From an uncultured Shimia sp. (GTDB taxonomy: Bacteria > Pseudomonadota > Alphaproteobacteria > Rhodobacterales > Rhodobacteraceae): DNA of 32,724 bases. The stretch is taken from positions 1 to 32,724 of the forward strand of contig CALCOY010000058.1 of the NCBI GenBank assembly GCA_937897325.1. Direction: 5' to 3'. Below, piece after piece: positions 30,502 through 32,724 of this stretch. The position numbers and the translations under genes were made by a program. The notes below the pieces were generated by a model. It had not been told where the DNA came from and did no database searches. It saw nothing but the letters and a program-made list of their open reading frames with translations. How positions within the stretch are numbered: position 1 is the first letter of the stretch; every line of letters begins with the position of its first letter.

Positions 30502-32172
30502 ATGCTGCAGATCGCAACATGGAAACGGGTGCTGATCTGGAGCCTTTGCGCGCTGGGTCTCATCCTCGCGCTGCCCAACGGGTTTTACACGCGGGTTGAA
30601 CAGCACAATGACGCCGTGCAGGCGATTGCGCTGGGCGAGGACACTGCGGATATGCGCACGAAGGTCGCGCAATGGCCGGACTGGATGCCGTCATCGCTTG
30701 TGAACCTTGGTCTTGACCTGCGGGGTGGGGCGCATCTGCTGGCCGGAGTGAAGGTGGCCGATGTCTACGTATCCCGGATGGAGGCAAGCTGGCCCGAGAT
30801 CCGCGATGCACTGCGGCCCGAACGCGGCACGATTGGCACGATCCGTCTGCAACCTTCGGATCCGGACAACCCGGCCGAATTGCGCATCCGCATCAGTGAG
30901 CAGGCGGGCATGCCGCGCGCTTTGGAAGTCGTGCGGGGGATCGCCCAGCCGGTGCAGACCCTGACGGGCGCGCTTGAGACCGATATCGTGGCGCGCGCGG
31001 AGGGCGACGTGATCATTGTGGAGCTGTCCGAGGCCGAAAAACTGGCGAGCGACGAGCGCACGGTGCAGCAATCGCTGGAAATCGTGCGGCGTCGGATCGA
31101 CGAGGTGGGCACGCGCGAGCCGACCATCCAGCGCCAGGGGGCGGATCGGATCCTGATCCAGGTGCCGGGCATTGGCTCGGCGGCCGAACTGAAAGAGATC
31201 ATCGGGACAACCGCGCAACTGACATTCAACCCTGTGGTTTCGCGCACGTCGGATGCCAATGAAGCCCCCGGCGTGGGCAACAATCTGGTCCCGTCGCTGG
31301 ACGAGCCGGGTCTGTTTTATGTGATCGAGAACGCGCCTGTGGTGACGGGTGAGGATCTGGTGGATGCGCAGCCATCCTTCGATCAGAACGGGCGGCCTGC
31401 GGTCAATTTCCGTTTCAATACGACGGGTGCGCGGCGGTTTGGGGATTACACGGCGAACAATATCGGCCAGCCCTTTGCCATCGTGCTGGATGACGAGGTG
31501 GTCAGCGCGCCGGTGATCCAGAGCCATATTCCGGGCGGGTCGGGCATTATCACCGGGCAATTCTCGGTCGAGGAATCGACAAACCTTGCCATTCTGTTGC
31601 GGGCGGGTGCGCTTCCGGCGGAGTTGGAATTCCTTGAGGAACGGACCATCGGGCCGGAGCTTGGGCAGGACAGTATTGATGCGGGGCGGATTGCGACGAT
31701 GGTCGCTTTTGCCGCCGTGCTGGTCTTCATGGGGTTGAGCTACGGGCTGTTCGGCCTTTTTGCGAATGTGGCCCTGATCATCAATATCAGCCTGATCTTC
31801 GGGCTGCTCAGCCTCATTGGCGCCACGCTGACCCTGCCGGGGATCGCGGGCATTGTTCTGACCGTGGGGATGGCGGTCGATGCCAATGTGCTGATCTTCG
31901 AGCGGATACGGGAAGAGTTGAAATCGGCCAAAGGCCCGGCGCGGGCGATTGAACTGGGCTATGAAAAGGCCCTGAGCGCCATTCTGGACGCAAACATCAC
32001 CACCTTCATCACGGCCGTCATCCTGTTTGCGATGGGGTCGGGGCCGGTGCGCGGTTTTGCGATCACGTTGGGGCTGGGGATCCTGACATCAGTCTTCACG
32101 GCGATTTTCGTCACACGCCTGATGGTCGTGATCTGGTTTGAACGGCGCAAGCCCAGGACGATTGAGGTCTGA
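30502..32172 (+). CDS. secD: Protein translocase subunit SecD
   Basis: The 556-residue subunit has six membrane helices and a large periplasmic P1 domain between helices 1 and 2. With SecF it uses the proton gradient to pull exported proteins through SecYEG. Family motifs are NLGLDLRGGAHLL at about 69-81, the SecD base segment with RRRIDEVGTREPTIQRQG, and the helix-4 region GIVLTVGMAVDANVLIFERIREE near 451-473, whose Asp is part of the proton path. The C-terminal helices (ILDANITTFITAVILF) are complete. Its stop overlaps the secF ATG by one base (TGATG), so translation is coupled. Confidence 0.97.
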   Translation: MLQIATWKRVLIWSLCALGLILALPNGFYTRVEQHNDAVQAIALGEDTADMRTKVAQWPDWMPSSLVNLGLDLRGGAHLLAGVKVADVYVSRMEASWPEIRDALRPERGTIGTIRLQPSDPDNPAELRIRISEQAGMPRALEVVRGIAQPVQTLTGALETDIVARAEGDVIIVELSEAEKLASDERTVQQSLEIVRRRIDEVGTREPTIQRQGADRILIQVPGIGSAAELKEIIGTTAQLTFNPVVSRTSDANEAPGVGNNLVPSLDEPGLFYVIENAPVVTGEDLVDAQPSFDQNGRPAVNFRFNTTGARRFGDYTANNIGQPFAIVLDDEVVSAPVIQSHIPGGSGIITGQFSVEESTNLAILLRAGALPAELEFLEERTIGPELGQDSIDAGRIATMVAFAAVLVFMGLSYGLFGLFANVALIINISLIFGLLSLIGATLTLPGIAGIVLTVGMAVDANVLIFERIREELKSAKGPARAIELGYEKALSAILDANITTFITAVILFAMGSGPVRGFAITLGLGILTSVFTAIFVTRLMVVIWFERRKPRTIEV

Positions 32173-32724
32173 TGATGCGGCTGAGACTGGTCAAGCAAGG
32201 CACGAATTTCGATTTCTTCAAGCGCTGGAAGGTCTGGCTGGGCATTTCGATGTTCATGATGGTTCTGGCGCTGGTGTCCTTCGGGCTGCAGGGTCTGAAT
32301 TACGGAATCGATTTCCGGGGGGGGACGACCGTGCGGACCCAAAGCGCGGAGCCGGTGGATATCGGGCTTTACCGCGACGCGCTGACCCCGCTGGGACTGG
32401 GCGATGTTTCGATCACGGAAGTGTTCGACCCGACATTCGAGGCTGATCAGAACGTCGCGATGATCCGCATTCAGGCGCAGGAAGGCCAGGAGGCGGTGAC
32501 GCCCGAGACCATCCGTGAAGTGCAGGCGGCCCTGACGGCTGTGGTGCCGGACATGACCTTTCCATCGGTCGAATCCGTCGGGCCGAAAGTGTCGGGCGAG
32601 TTGATCCAGACGGCGGCGATTGCGGTGCTTTTGGCCATCGGGGCGGTGCTGATCTATATCTGGTTGCGCTTTGAATGGCAGTTTGCGCTGGGGGCGGTGG
32701 CGGCCCTTGTCCATGACGTGATCC
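32172..32724 (+). CDS. secF: Protein translocase subunit SecF (cut by the right window edge)
   Basis: The first 184 codons are present and the frame is open to the edge. The product begins MMRLRLVKQGTNFDFFKRWK, followed by membrane helix 1, the SecF signature YGIDFRGGTTVRTQ, and the periplasmic domain. It runs into helix 2 (GELIQTAAIAVLLAIGAVLIYIWLRFEW) and the LVHDV motif at the cut. Start codons ATG 32172 and ATG 32175 are adjacent, and the first overlaps the secD stop. It is the SecD partner in proton-driven export. The remaining half or so lies outside the window. Confidence 0.95.
   Translation, partial: MMRLRLVKQGTNFDFFKRWKVWLGISMFMMVLALVSFGLQGLNYGIDFRGGTTVRTQSAEPVDIGLYRDALTPLGLGDVSITEVFDPTFEADQNVAMIRIQAQEGQEAVTPETIREVQAALTAVVPDMTFPSVESVGPKVSGELIQTAAIAVLLAIGAVLIYIWLRFEWQFALGAVAALVHDVI

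Overview
The window looks like ordinary chromosome from a marine-type alphaproteobacterium, most likely Rhodobacterales (Roseobacter group). The basis is gene content and order rather than any marker-gene comparison. It carries a DUF1289-ruvX-ccmI block, a heterotetrameric sarcosine oxidase locus, a yfgM/bamB/der block, serS, and a yajC-secD-secF block. There is no rRNA, CRISPR array, insertion sequence or prophage gene.

Left end (1-3.0 kb): a lone tRNA-Gly(GCC), a 43-residue secreted micro-protein missed by ordinary length cut-offs, a VOC-fold protein, and a minus-strand operon ccmI > ruvX > DUF1289 joined by 4-base overlaps. Next (3.2-9.5 kb) is the sarcosine oxidase locus. soxB is separated from soxD-soxA-soxG by about 1.07 kb holding three small single-pass membrane proteins, one of them antisense, and a strong intrinsic terminator. 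soxDAG therefore probably has its own promoter. SoxBDAG oxidatively demethylates sarcosine to glycine and hands the one-carbon unit to tetrahydrofolate, so this is a glycine-betaine/choline catabolism locus.

Middle (9.6-16.4 kb): two tandem secreted paralogs of an unrecognised family, an iron superoxide dismutase with a terminator, a decayed enoyl-CoA hydratase pseudogene, a LOG-type phosphoribohydrolase, a LysM protein with two Ig-like repeats, an Atm1/HMT1-type ABC exporter and a secreted DUF302 protein. From 16.5 to 21.6 kb there is a minus-strand efflux operon (periplasmic adaptor, then an oversized RND permease with extra membrane helices) with DUF302 downstream. A clear promoter, with an inverted repeat over its -10, precedes it.

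Right part (21.8-32.7 kb): yfgM-like, bamB-like and der form an envelope/ribosome block. It converges on serS > TspO-like protein (minus strand), with the der and TspO-like stop codons sharing TTAA. Then comes a small accessory stretch: a membrane-anchored pentapeptide-repeat protein whose gene contains 30-bp tandem repeats and a perfect 20-bp-arm inverted repeat, a 0.3-kb gene-free gap, and a trypsin-like secreted protease. The window closes with yajC-secD and a secF cut by the right edge.

I did not find a clear undescribed multi-gene system. The best leads are the small membrane-protein insert inside the sarcosine oxidase locus, the tandem secreted paralogs, the inverted-repeat insertion in the pentapeptide gene, and the 43-residue secreted micro-protein.
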